DNA of 7,372 nucleotides from Haloferacaceae archaeon. GTDB taxonomy: Archaea > Halobacteriota > Halobacteria > Halobacteriales > Haloferacaceae. Position numbers and translations under genes: made by a program. The notes under the pieces were generated by a model. It searched no databases. It saw only the letters and a program-made list of their open reading frames with translations, and was not told where the DNA came from. The stretch is taken from NCBI GenBank assembly GCA_018609965.1, contig JAHENP010000148.1, positions 1 to 7,372 on the forward strand. Reading direction: 5' to 3'. Of this stretch, positions 1 to 4,842 are shown piece by piece (within the stretch, counting starts at the first letter, position 1; every line of letters begins with the position of its first letter).

Positions 1-531
1 CTCGACGAGGACCGGATCACCGAACGGTACGGCGTCGGCCCCGGCGACATCCGCGGGAAGGTCGACACCGCCGAGTGGTTGTTGGGTGCCGCAGAGCAGT
101 TGGCGACGGAGTTGGATCTGGGCGTGTCGTTGGGCGTCCGGGAGGCGAAGCGTCGGGTCGCAGACGGCGTCCGCGAGGAACTGCTGGAGCTGACGGGGGT
201 CCGCGGCGTCGGACGGGTGCGGGCACGGAAACTGTACGAGGCTGGGTTGGAGGCGCGTGCAGACCTCCGAGACGCCGACAAGTCGGTCGTGCTCGCGGCA
301 CTCGACGGCCGGCGCCGCACTGCCGAGTCGATCTTAGAGAACGCCGGCCGTCACGACCCGTCGATGGAGGGTGTCTCCGAGCGGACGGGTGAGCGAACGA
401 CGCTGGCGAGCGACGGTGACGCCGAAGACGAGAGCAGCGGTGAGAGTGCCCCCGACGCGGCGGTGTTCGGCGACGAACAGACCGACACGGAGACCGAGGA
501 GACCGACCAGGCGACGTTCGGAGACTTCTAG
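1..531 (+). CDS. hel308: ATP-dependent DNA helicase Hel308, C-terminal part (5' end outside window)
   Basis: This is the last 176 codons of a Ski2-like superfamily 2 helicase; the frame is open from base 1 to the TAG at 529-531. In Archaea Hel308 unwinds lagging-strand DNA at stalled forks and takes part in repair and recombination. Seen here: the end of the helical 'ratchet' domain (fragment residues 1-40, with [18 protein letters not shown], a typical Hel308 stretch), then the C-terminal helix-hairpin-helix domain (about 55-110) with [18 protein letters not shown]. It contains the RAR triplet (74-76) that acts as an autoinhibitory motif in characterised Hel308 proteins. A low-complexity Glu/Asp/Thr/Ser tail of about 55 residues follows and ends in QATFGDF, which resembles a PCNA-interacting peptide. 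The helicase motor domains (Walker A and B) lie upstream of the window. The gene is followed after 1 nt by cgi121. The assignment is strong; only the function of the tail is inferred. Confidence 0.93.
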   Translation, partial: LDEDRITERYGVGPGDIRGKVDTAEWLLGAAEQLATELDLGVSLGVREAKRRVADGVREELLELTGVRGVGRVRARKLYEAGLEARADLRDADKSVVLAALDGRRRTAESILENAGRHDPSMEGVSERTGERTTLASDGDAEDESSGESAPDAAVFGDEQTDTETEETDQATFGDF

Positions 532-532
532 C

Positions 533-1159
533 ATGCGACGGCTCACTGGCACCGAGACAGTCACCGACCTCGACGACTACCTCACCACAGTCGACGCCGT
601 CGGGGACGAGACCGGTTGTACCGTCCAGGTGTTCGACGCCCGGTACGTGATCGACGAGACACACCTCCGGCGCGCGCTCACCTTTGCCGACCGGGCGTTC
701 ACCCGCGGTGAGAACGTCGCCCGCGACCGTGGCGTGGAGATCCTCCTGTACGCCGCCGGACGCCGCCAGATCGACCGAGCGTTGGAGATGGGTGTCTCGG
801 AAGGAACCCTCCCGGTCGTCGCGCTCGTCGCCGCCGACGAGGGGGCTATCGACGAGACGGCCACGGCCGAGACGACTGCCGGCGAGACGGCCACGGCCGA
901 GACGACTGCCGACGAGACGGCCACGGCCGAGACGACTACCGACGAGACGGCCACAGCCGACCGCGAGCCGGACGCTCGCGAACGCCGTGCCGTCGACCGA
1001 CTCCGCGAACGCTCGTCGTTCGATCCCGGCACGGTCGCTCCAGAGCGCGACCGGGTGCGAGCGTTCTTCGGCGTGACCGACCGGGAACTGGCGGCGACGG
1101 ACGGCGACCTCGCGGCTCTCGTTCACGAACGCGTGGCGTTGTTAGATGTCCGGAAGTGA
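533..1159 (+). CDS. cgi121: KEOPS complex subunit Cgi121
   Basis: This 208-residue protein is the Cgi121 subunit of KEOPS (Kae1-Bud32-Cgi121-Pcc1). The complex makes t6A37 on ANN-decoding tRNAs; in characterised systems Cgi121 contacts Bud32 and helps recruit tRNA. Family features seen: VQVFDARYVIDETHLRRAL (31-49), then RGVEILLYAAGRRQIDRAL (66-84), the conserved 'ILYASG-RQI' block, then GVSEGTLPVVALV (87-99). The C-terminal part (146-208) ends HERVALLDVRK. Between the halves (107-143) lies an acidic Thr/Ala-rich insert of 3.7 copies of DETATAETTA. It makes the protein longer than usual Cgi121 homologues, which are about 150-175 residues. The ATG at 533 is 1 nt after the hel308 stop, so the two genes are almost certainly co-transcribed. 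A longer frame opening at 371 inside hel308 is rejected because family similarity begins at MRRLTGTETV. The fold should tolerate the insert, but I cannot tell whether it alters KEOPS assembly. Confidence 0.9.
   Translation: MRRLTGTETVTDLDDYLTTVDAVGDETGCTVQVFDARYVIDETHLRRALTFADRAFTRGENVARDRGVEILLYAAGRRQIDRALEMGVSEGTLPVVALVAADEGAIDETATAETTAGETATAETTADETATAETTTDETATADREPDARERRAVDRLRERSSFDPGTVAPERDRVRAFFGVTDRELAATDGDLAALVHERVALLDVRK
851..961 (+). repeat. In-frame 30-bp tandem repeat (3.7 copies) inside cgi121
   Basis: Units lie at 851-880, 881-910, 911-940 and a partial one at 941-961. Each encodes DETATAETTA with at most one or two base changes (GGC for GAC at the start of unit 2, ACC for GCC at the end of unit 3, ACA for ACG in unit 4). 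Near-identity at the DNA level, including synonymous positions, points to recent duplication by slippage or unequal recombination. Because 30 is a multiple of 3, copy-number change would keep the frame. Confidence 0.97.
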
Positions 1160-1270
1160 GCCGCGATCCTGCCGGATCGACTTGACAGGTCGCCGAGACA
1201 CGGGCGTTCGACCCCCGAGTTTCCACTGCACGTCGAGAGCGTCAGTCGAGCCACCCGCTCCCGTCCCGTG

Positions 1271-1277
1271 GTTTTTC
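1271..1277 (+). terminator. Possible U-tract terminator for hel308-cgi121
   Basis: A run of five T (1272-1276), preceded by GTGG, is the only T-tract in the 218-base gap between the convergent cgi121 and FtsZ-like genes. Haloarchaeal transcripts often end at short T-runs without a strong hairpin. It lies 112 nt past the cgi121 stop. The rest of the gap (1160-1377) holds no gene I can support. Confidence 0.25.
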
Positions 1278-1377
1278 GATGGCCGCACCCGTCTCACTCC
1301 TCGACAGACCACTTTCACCCCGCCCTTGTCTGAGGCCGACCGATCAGCCGCCAGAGCGGTTGCCGGCACAGTCAGGG

Positions 1378-2520
1378 TCAGTCCATTGAGAGGTCGTCTC
1401 GGTCCTTCTCCGACTCGTCGAGATACGTCCGGGTGCGCCGCTCCAGTTCGTCGAGTCGCGGGATGTCGGTGACACCGGCGAGCAACACCGTCGTGCCGAG
1501 TACGTCACTGTTCGGTCGCGGACGGTCACCGGCCCGGACCGCGACCGAGCCGGTCTCGTCTTCGACGATGCCAGTCGCCGACTGGATACCCTCCCGGCGG
1601 AGAAACGGCGTGGGCGCGTCGACGACGACAGCCGCCCGACCAGCGCCGTCGACACCGTCCAGAAACGCGTTCGAGCCGAGCGCCTCCCGGATCGTCGTCG
1701 TGATCAGCCGGTTCGCGGTCACGTCGTCGACATCGGGCGTGGTGTCACCAAACAATCCTCGCGCACGCTCCAACAGTCCACCGTCGCCGCTGTCGTTTGT
1801 CGGCAGGTCGTTCGTCGCCCGCGCGAGCGTCGCCACGCCGTCACCCTGGAGCGTGTTGATCACCTCGCTGGCGTCGAGCGTCCGCTCGGGCGCCGGCGCG
1901 TCCCCACCGAGTTCGCTCGCGGCGACGACCGACCACAGCGCGTCCGCCAACGCCGCGTCCAACGGCGCGTAGGCGGTCTCGACGTTCGCGTCCGTCCGGC
2001 GCCACCGGTCGAGATCCACGAGCACCACGTCCGCGGTCGGCTCCCGCAGCGCACGCAGCCCACGCATCGCCCGGGCGGCGTGTTCACCCGCCTCGTCTTC
2101 CGCATCACTCGGGAGGACGCCGACACCGTACACCGGCTGTGTGGCGGTCTCGACCAGTAGCTCGGCGAGACACGGACCGAGCCCGCCGCCGGTGCCACCC
2201 GCCAGGCCGGTGACGACGAACACAGCGTCTGCGGTCGTTGGAAGCGCGTCCAACGCCGCCTGCAGTTCTGCCTGTGCATCGCCGGCGATCTCGACGGCCA
2301 GCTCCTGGTCGCCGTTCGTCCCGCGACCCTCGGCGTCGACCCGACCGACGAGCGTTCGGCTGTCCGTCGGGACGGCCGACAACGCCGCCAACGACTCTTC
2401 GTCCGTGTCGACGACGACGGCCGCGTCGACCGGTGACACGTGGCTCTGTTCGGCCGTCGCCGCGAGTTCATCGACGACCGCGCCGCCGGCGCGACCGACG
2501 CCCACGAGACCGACTCTCAT
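1378..2520 (-). CDS. Non-canonical FtsZ/tubulin-superfamily GTPase-like protein
   Basis: This 380-residue protein starts at the ATG at 2520-2518 and ends at the TGA at 1380-1378. It has the FtsZ/CetZ nucleotide-binding layout. The N-terminal strand and G-rich loop is VGLVGVGRAGGAVVDEL (3-19). The tubulin signature loop T4 is TGLAGGTGGGLGP (104-116), where FtsZ has GGTGTGAAP. A T7-like segment, LDASEV (215-220), aligns with the FtsZ catalytic NLDFADV: the first Asp is kept and the second acidic residue is Glu. The segment INTLQGDGVATLARA (221-235) also follows the family pattern. The C-terminal part (about 265-352) resembles the second FtsZ/CetZ domain and ends in a charged tail. The T6 NDxL-type motif is not evident (DLDRWRRTD at 169-177). 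Canonical FtsZ makes the division ring and CetZ controls cell shape; this divergent type has no established role that I know of. It is convergent with cgi121 and divergent from the regulator at 2637. The superfamily call is confident; polymerisation and GTP hydrolysis are not shown. Confidence 0.85.
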   Translation of the reverse strand: MRVGLVGVGRAGGAVVDELAATAEQSHVSPVDAAVVVDTDEESLAALSAVPTDSRTLVGRVDAEGRGTNGDQELAVEIAGDAQAELQAALDALPTTADAVFVVTGLAGGTGGGLGPCLAELLVETATQPVYGVGVLPSDAEDEAGEHAARAMRGLRALREPTADVVLVDLDRWRRTDANVETAYAPLDAALADALWSVVAASELGGDAPAPERTLDASEVINTLQGDGVATLARATNDLPTNDSGDGGLLERARGLFGDTTPDVDDVTANRLITTTIREALGSNAFLDGVDGAGRAAVVVDAPTPFLRREGIQSATGIVEDETGSVAVRAGDRPRPNSDVLGTTVLLAGVTDIPRLDELERRTRTYLDESEKDRDDLSMD

Positions 2521-2545
2521 CGTCTCTCTGTGAGACCGCCCTGGG

Positions 2546-2553
2546 TGTTAGTT
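2546..2553 (-). promoter_or_regulatory. TATA-like element for the FtsZ-like gene
   Basis: On the minus strand this reads AACTAACA, the most A/T-rich stretch upstream of the ATG. Its centre lies about 29 bases before the start codon, the spacing expected if transcription begins at or within a few bases of the ATG, as is common in haloarchaea. No ribosome binding site is visible. Confidence 0.45.
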
Positions 2554-2602
2554 CTCCCGACACGGCTGGCGAGACCACCGGTCCGAAAGTGCGAACATTC
2601 AC

Positions 2603-2610
2603 AATTTATC
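2603..2610 (+). promoter_or_regulatory. TATA box for the winged-helix regulator operon
   Basis: AATTTATC, inside CACAATTTATCTG, stands out from the GC-rich background. Its centre is about 30 bases before the GTG at 2637, giving a transcription start almost at the start codon. Just upstream, GAACATTC (2593-2600, GAA-CA-TTC) is a short inverted repeat in the position of the TFB-recognition element. It could be a BRE or an operator for autoregulation by the encoded regulator; the second idea is speculation. Confidence 0.55.
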
Positions 2611-2636
2611 TGTCATGCCCGGCGCCACACGGGAGC

Positions 2637-3167
2637 GTGAGCGAAACACCGTCGTCGTGGGACGATCTGACCGGGCACGAACGGGTGCGTGCCGTCGTCG
2701 AGACGGCAGACAGTCCGATGTCGGTCGTCGACATCACCGACCGGGCAGACGTGTCCCGAACAACTGCCGACGACGAACTGGCAATGCTCGCGGAACGGAA
2801 CGATCTCGTGGAGACGCTCGTCGACGGGAAGCGAGGCTACGAGACGAACTACGTCTCGGTCGTATTCGACGAGATGCAGTCACTGGTGGAAGACCACACG
2901 GAAGAGGAACTGACCACACGACTGGCCGAACTGGAGGCGGAACGTGAACAACTCCAGACGGAGTTCGACGCCGACTCGCTCGACGAGTTCCGCACGCAGA
3001 CGGCCGAAGACGAGACGCTGTCTGTCGAGGAACTCCGCGAGCGGCGACACGTCGCCGCTTCGTGGGACACACTCGATGCAGAGTTGACGCTGGTCAGACA
3101 CGCGCTCCGACTGTATCGGGATGTCGTCGACATCGGACAGAAGTCGAGCCGGTCGACGGTGTACTGA
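2637..3167 (+). CDS. Winged helix-turn-helix regulator (haloarchaeal DUF7342-like)
   Basis: The GTG at 2637 gives a 176-residue protein beginning SETPSSWDDLTGHERVRAV. This start sits about 30 bases after a good TATA box. The frame is open further upstream, but that stretch lies antisense to the FtsZ-like gene, so the extension is not real. Domains: an N-terminal winged helix (about 13-72) with the helix-turn-helix VVDITDRADVSRTTADDELAML (30-51) and a wing around LVDGKRGYETNYV (61-73); then an acidic helical, probably coiled-coil segment ELTTRLAELEAEREQLQTEF (91-110); then a C-terminal helix set with AASWDTLDAELTLVRHALRLY (140-160). This order resembles a haloarchaeal regulator family I recall as DUF7342, often encoded next to a small partner protein. 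Expected role: a DNA-binding repressor or antitoxin-like regulator that may control its own operon. The next gene starts 9 nt after the stop, so the two are likely co-transcribed. The fold is confident; the ligand and targets are unknown. Confidence 0.8.
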   Translation: MSETPSSWDDLTGHERVRAVVETADSPMSVVDITDRADVSRTTADDELAMLAERNDLVETLVDGKRGYETNYVSVVFDEMQSLVEDHTEEELTTRLAELEAEREQLQTEFDADSLDEFRTQTAEDETLSVEELRERRHVAASWDTLDAELTLVRHALRLYRDVVDIGQKSSRSTVY

Positions 3168-3176
3168 GACAGACGG

Positions 3177-3672
3177 ATGGTCGTTTTTCTCGCCAACCGT
3201 CGGAATCTCGACAGTAGACGGCTCCACGACCGGCTGAAACAACGGCTCGAATCGGAGTTCGGGTTCCAGAACGTTCGAACCGAACGCGCTGACCCGCACT
3301 CCCCTGGACCGTACCGCGCAGTTGGGGAGATGGACCCTCGTGTGTTCTTCGACGATCAGTCGTCCCCGACGACCGAAGCGCGTGTGGAAGCCGGGTTCGA
3401 ACCCGACGCTCCAGCCGACTCCGAGCACTACTGGATCAACTGGGTCGAATCGGAGCGACGCCTCCTCGTCGGCTGGCACCGAGACGACACACACTCATCA
3501 CTCGGACCGGTCCACCGCCAGATCAACAACGGCTCCCAGCCAGTCGCCCACGAGCCAGCCACGTTCGTCGACTCACACCCGTTGGACGTGTTTCTTCGTC
3601 GAGTCGACACGCTCCCCGGTGTCGTCGACTCGGTACAGTCGACCAAATGGGTTCGAGACGGACGCAGAGAAG
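3177..3672 (+). CDS. Small conserved haloarchaeal protein, possible toxin-like partner; 3' end lost at the tRNA
   Basis: The ATG at 3177 follows the regulator stop by 9 nt. The recognisable part is about 153 residues, up to LPGVVDSV (ending at 3635). Seen: a basic amphipathic N-terminus with RLHDRLKQRLESEFGFQNVR, a middle strand-rich part with HYWINWVESERRLLVGWHRDD (99-119), then THSSLGPVHRQIN, and HPLDVFLRRVDTLPGVVDSV near the end. The His-rich middle and the HPLxVFxxRVxxLP ending are similar to small proteins I recall beside haloarchaeal winged-helix regulators. Some of those are treated as toxin-like (TumE/DUF6516-like), but I cannot confirm that family. There is no stop codon in this frame before the tRNA gene: the frame runs on through the antisense of the tRNA and into the racemase (stop 4637). 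Either the native stop was lost by recombination or frameshift, or a long read-through product is made. The end given is the last base before the tRNA, not a real stop. It may be a pseudogene. Confidence 0.55.
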
Positions 3673-3745
3673 TAGTCCCGGAAGGATTCGAACCTTCGTC
3701 GTTGCCCCCAGAAGGCAACAGGATTGGCCGCTACCCCACGGGACT
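3673..3745 (-). tRNA. tRNA-Gln, anticodon CTG
   Basis: Read on the minus strand this folds into a full 73-nt cloverleaf without an intron. The acceptor stem AGTCCCG pairs with CGGGACT (7 of 7), with discriminator A at 3673. The D arm is GGGTAGCGGCCAATCC. The anticodon stem TTGCC pairs with GGCAA around the loop TTCTGGG, giving anticodon CTG, which reads CAG. The T arm is GAAGG-TTCGAAT-CCTTC, and the variable region is CGAC. The first pair is A1-U72; in Archaea this pair marks tRNA-Gln for the GatDE amidotransferase, which converts Glu-tRNA-Gln to Gln-tRNA-Gln. CCA is not encoded (CTT follows), as is usual in these organisms, so it must be added enzymatically. G26 and C44 can add a sixth pair to the anticodon stem. 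The gene is antisense to the frame that joins the small protein gene to the racemase. Confidence 0.95.
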
Positions 3746-3776
3746 GCTTACATCCTACAGAAGTGCTGGCGTCGTC

Positions 3777-3782
3777 TTGTAT
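3777..3782 (-). promoter_or_regulatory. TATA-like element for tRNA-Gln
   Basis: The minus strand reads ATACAA within CGCAAGATACAAGACG, 32-37 bases upstream of the mature tRNA 5' end. This would place the transcription start about 10 bases upstream, leaving a short leader for RNase P to remove. It is the best A/T-rich candidate in the 127-base gap before the racemase. Confidence 0.45.
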
Positions 3783-3841
3783 CTTGCGAACCACTCCGAC
3801 ACGCTGTACCCTCTGAACACCACCCGCCGGCCACGCCGAAC

Positions 3842-3848
3842 AGTTACC
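3842..3848 (+). promoter_or_regulatory. Weak TATA-like element for the racemase gene
   Basis: AGTTACC, preceded by CCGAAC, is centred about 28 bases before the GTG at 3873, which suits a leaderless transcript. The match to a haloarchaeal TATA box is poor, so this mainly serves to support the chosen start. Confidence 0.25.
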
Positions 3849-3872
3849 TCGGCGGGGTGTGACCGCCCGGGC

Positions 3873-4637
3873 GTGCCAGACACACCACCCGAGACCGACC
3901 TGCAGCCCGGTTTCGACCCCGCAGAGTCAGAGCTACGGACCATCGGCGTCCTCGGCGGCATGAGCCCGGCGTCGACGACCCACTACTACGAACGGATCGT
4001 CGCGGGGGTCAACGACACCCGCGGCGGCCACACGAGCGCGCCGGTCGTCGTCTACAGCGTCGACTTCGGCACCGTCGCGCCGATGATCGACGCCGACGAC
4101 TGGGACGCCGCTGGCGACTACCTCGCACAGCGAGCCGAGGCGGTCGCGGCCGCCGGTGCGGACGTGTTGCTGCTGGCGACGAACACGATGCACCGCGTCG
4201 CCGACCGCGTCGCGGCCGCACCGATCCCGTTCGTTCACATCGTCGACCCGGTCGCGACCGCCGCCCGCGACCGCGGGATCGAGACGGTCGGCGTTCTCGG
4301 CACGGAGACGACGATGGCCGCCGACTTCTACCGCGACCGCTTTGCGACCCTGGGCGTCGACACGGTCGTCCCCGACGCCGACGCCCGCGAAATGGTTGAC
4401 CGCGTGATCTTTGAGGAACTCGTCCACGGCGAGGTCCGCGACGACTCCCGCGAACAGTATCTGGACGTGATCGCCGACCTGCGTGCGGCCGGTGCGGAGG
4501 CGGTCGTGCTCGGCTGTACGGAGATCGAGATGCTGATCGACTCCGACGACACCGACCTCCCCGTGTTCGACACCACCGCACACCACGTCGACCGCGCCGT
4601 CGAACTCTGTCTCGGCGAGCGCCCGTTGCCGGAGTGA
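3873..4637 (+). CDS. Aspartate/glutamate racemase family protein (Thr/Cys active-site type)
   Basis: The GTG at 3873 gives 254 residues, near the usual 230-250 for the Asp/Glu racemase family (PF01177-like). The first in-frame ATG (3960) falls inside the conserved GGMSP motif, so the start must lie upstream. These enzymes are cofactor-independent and use two residues on opposite faces of the substrate. Motifs seen: IGVLGGMSPASTTHYYERI (24-42), which is substrate binding; LLLATNTMHRVAD (99-111), which holds the first catalytic position; a second half-domain starting ETVGVLGTETTM (137-148); and AVVLGCTEIEML (210-221) with the second catalytic Cys, C215. In typical aspartate racemases the first motif is CNT; here it is TNTMH with Thr103. 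That is the arrangement in E. coli YgeA, an L-Asp/L-Glu-specific racemase with Thr83/Cys197. The likely substrate is therefore L-Asp or L-Glu, by analogy only. The gene stands alone, with the tRNA upstream on the other strand. Automated calling may wrongly fuse it to the frame beginning at 3177. Confidence 0.85.
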   Translation: MPDTPPETDLQPGFDPAESELRTIGVLGGMSPASTTHYYERIVAGVNDTRGGHTSAPVVVYSVDFGTVAPMIDADDWDAAGDYLAQRAEAVAAAGADVLLLATNTMHRVADRVAAAPIPFVHIVDPVATAARDRGIETVGVLGTETTMAADFYRDRFATLGVDTVVPDADAREMVDRVIFEELVHGEVRDDSREQYLDVIADLRAAGAEAVVLGCTEIEMLIDSDDTDLPVFDTTAHHVDRAVELCLGERPLPE

Positions 4638-4647
4638 GCCGATTGGG

Positions 4648-4676
4648 CGGACACAGTCTCAGTTGTCCGTTCGGAC
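4648..4676 (+). terminator. Alternative hairpins just after the racemase gene
   Basis: CGGACA (4648-4653) pairs with TGTCCG (4664-4669) across a 10-base loop. GTCCG (4665-4669) can instead pair with CGGAC (4672-4676) almost head to head. The element begins 11 bases after the racemase stop. No T-run follows, so it may be a transcript-end or stability structure rather than a true terminator. Confidence 0.25.
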
Positions 4677-4707
4677 GCTCGGTAACTGCCTGGCTGTGAC
4701 CGTTCGA

Positions 4708-4827
4708 GTTGCCTGATCGCGCTCAGTCTGATCGTGTTCAGTCTAATCACGTTCAGTCTAATCACGTTCAGTCTAATCACGTTCAGTCTAATCACGTTCA
4801 GTCTAATCGCGCTCAGCCTGACCGTGT
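4708..4827 (+). repeat. Tandem 15-bp repeat array (8 units)
   Basis: The unit TCAGTCTAATCACGT occurs four times exactly (4738-4752, 4753-4767, 4768-4782, 4783-4797). It is flanked by variants: 4708-4722 (most degenerate), 4723-4737 (TCAGTCTGATCGTGT), 4798-4812 (TCAGTCTAATCGCGC) and 4813-4827 (TCAGCCTGACCGTGT). Divergence rises toward both edges, as expected for expansion from the centre. The array ends 15 bases before the ATG of the ATPase gene, so it occupies that gene's promoter region. Each unit is A/T-richer than its surroundings and contains CTAATC, a weak TATA-like core. In the ATPase frame every unit from 4723 on carries a TAA or TGA at the same place, so the array is not part of that protein. 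There are no spacers, so it is not a CRISPR array. Confidence 0.97.
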
Positions 4828-4842
4828 TCCGTCAGTACACTT

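Noticed and set aside
371..532. N-terminal extension of Cgi121 by 54 residues
   Set aside because: It overlaps the hel308 coding tail, is Arg/Thr/Pro-rich and unlike the family. The ATG at 533 directly precedes the conserved start of Cgi121.
17..1126. Minus-strand open frame of 369 codons across hel308 and cgi121
   Set aside because: It is a shadow of two well-recognised plus-strand genes. Its Arg/Pro-rich composition and the repeated SRLGRGRLVG stretch come only from the antisense of the cgi121 tandem repeat.
1146..1472. Possible small genes in the gap after cgi121, on either strand
   Set aside because: The candidate frames are short, Arg/Pro/Ser-rich, overlap the ends of real genes and have no promoter or recognisable motif.
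2238..2636. Upstream extension of the winged-helix regulator
   Set aside because: The extra frame is antisense to the FtsZ-like gene and Arg/Pro-rich. A TATA box at 2603-2610 places transcription start near the GTG at 2637.
3673..3745. Intron or bulge-helix-bulge in the tRNA
   Set aside because: The cloverleaf closes without extra sequence. The only oddity is a possible sixth pair (G26-C44) on the anticodon stem and a slightly long D arm, both within the normal range.
3177..4637. A genuine 486-residue fusion enzyme
   Set aside because: The middle of the frame is the antisense of a perfect tRNA-Gln cloverleaf and has no protein-like character. The racemase family's normal N-terminus begins shortly after the GTG at 3873.
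4708..4827. CRISPR array
   Set aside because: The units are 15 bp head-to-tail with no spacers and there are no cas genes nearby.
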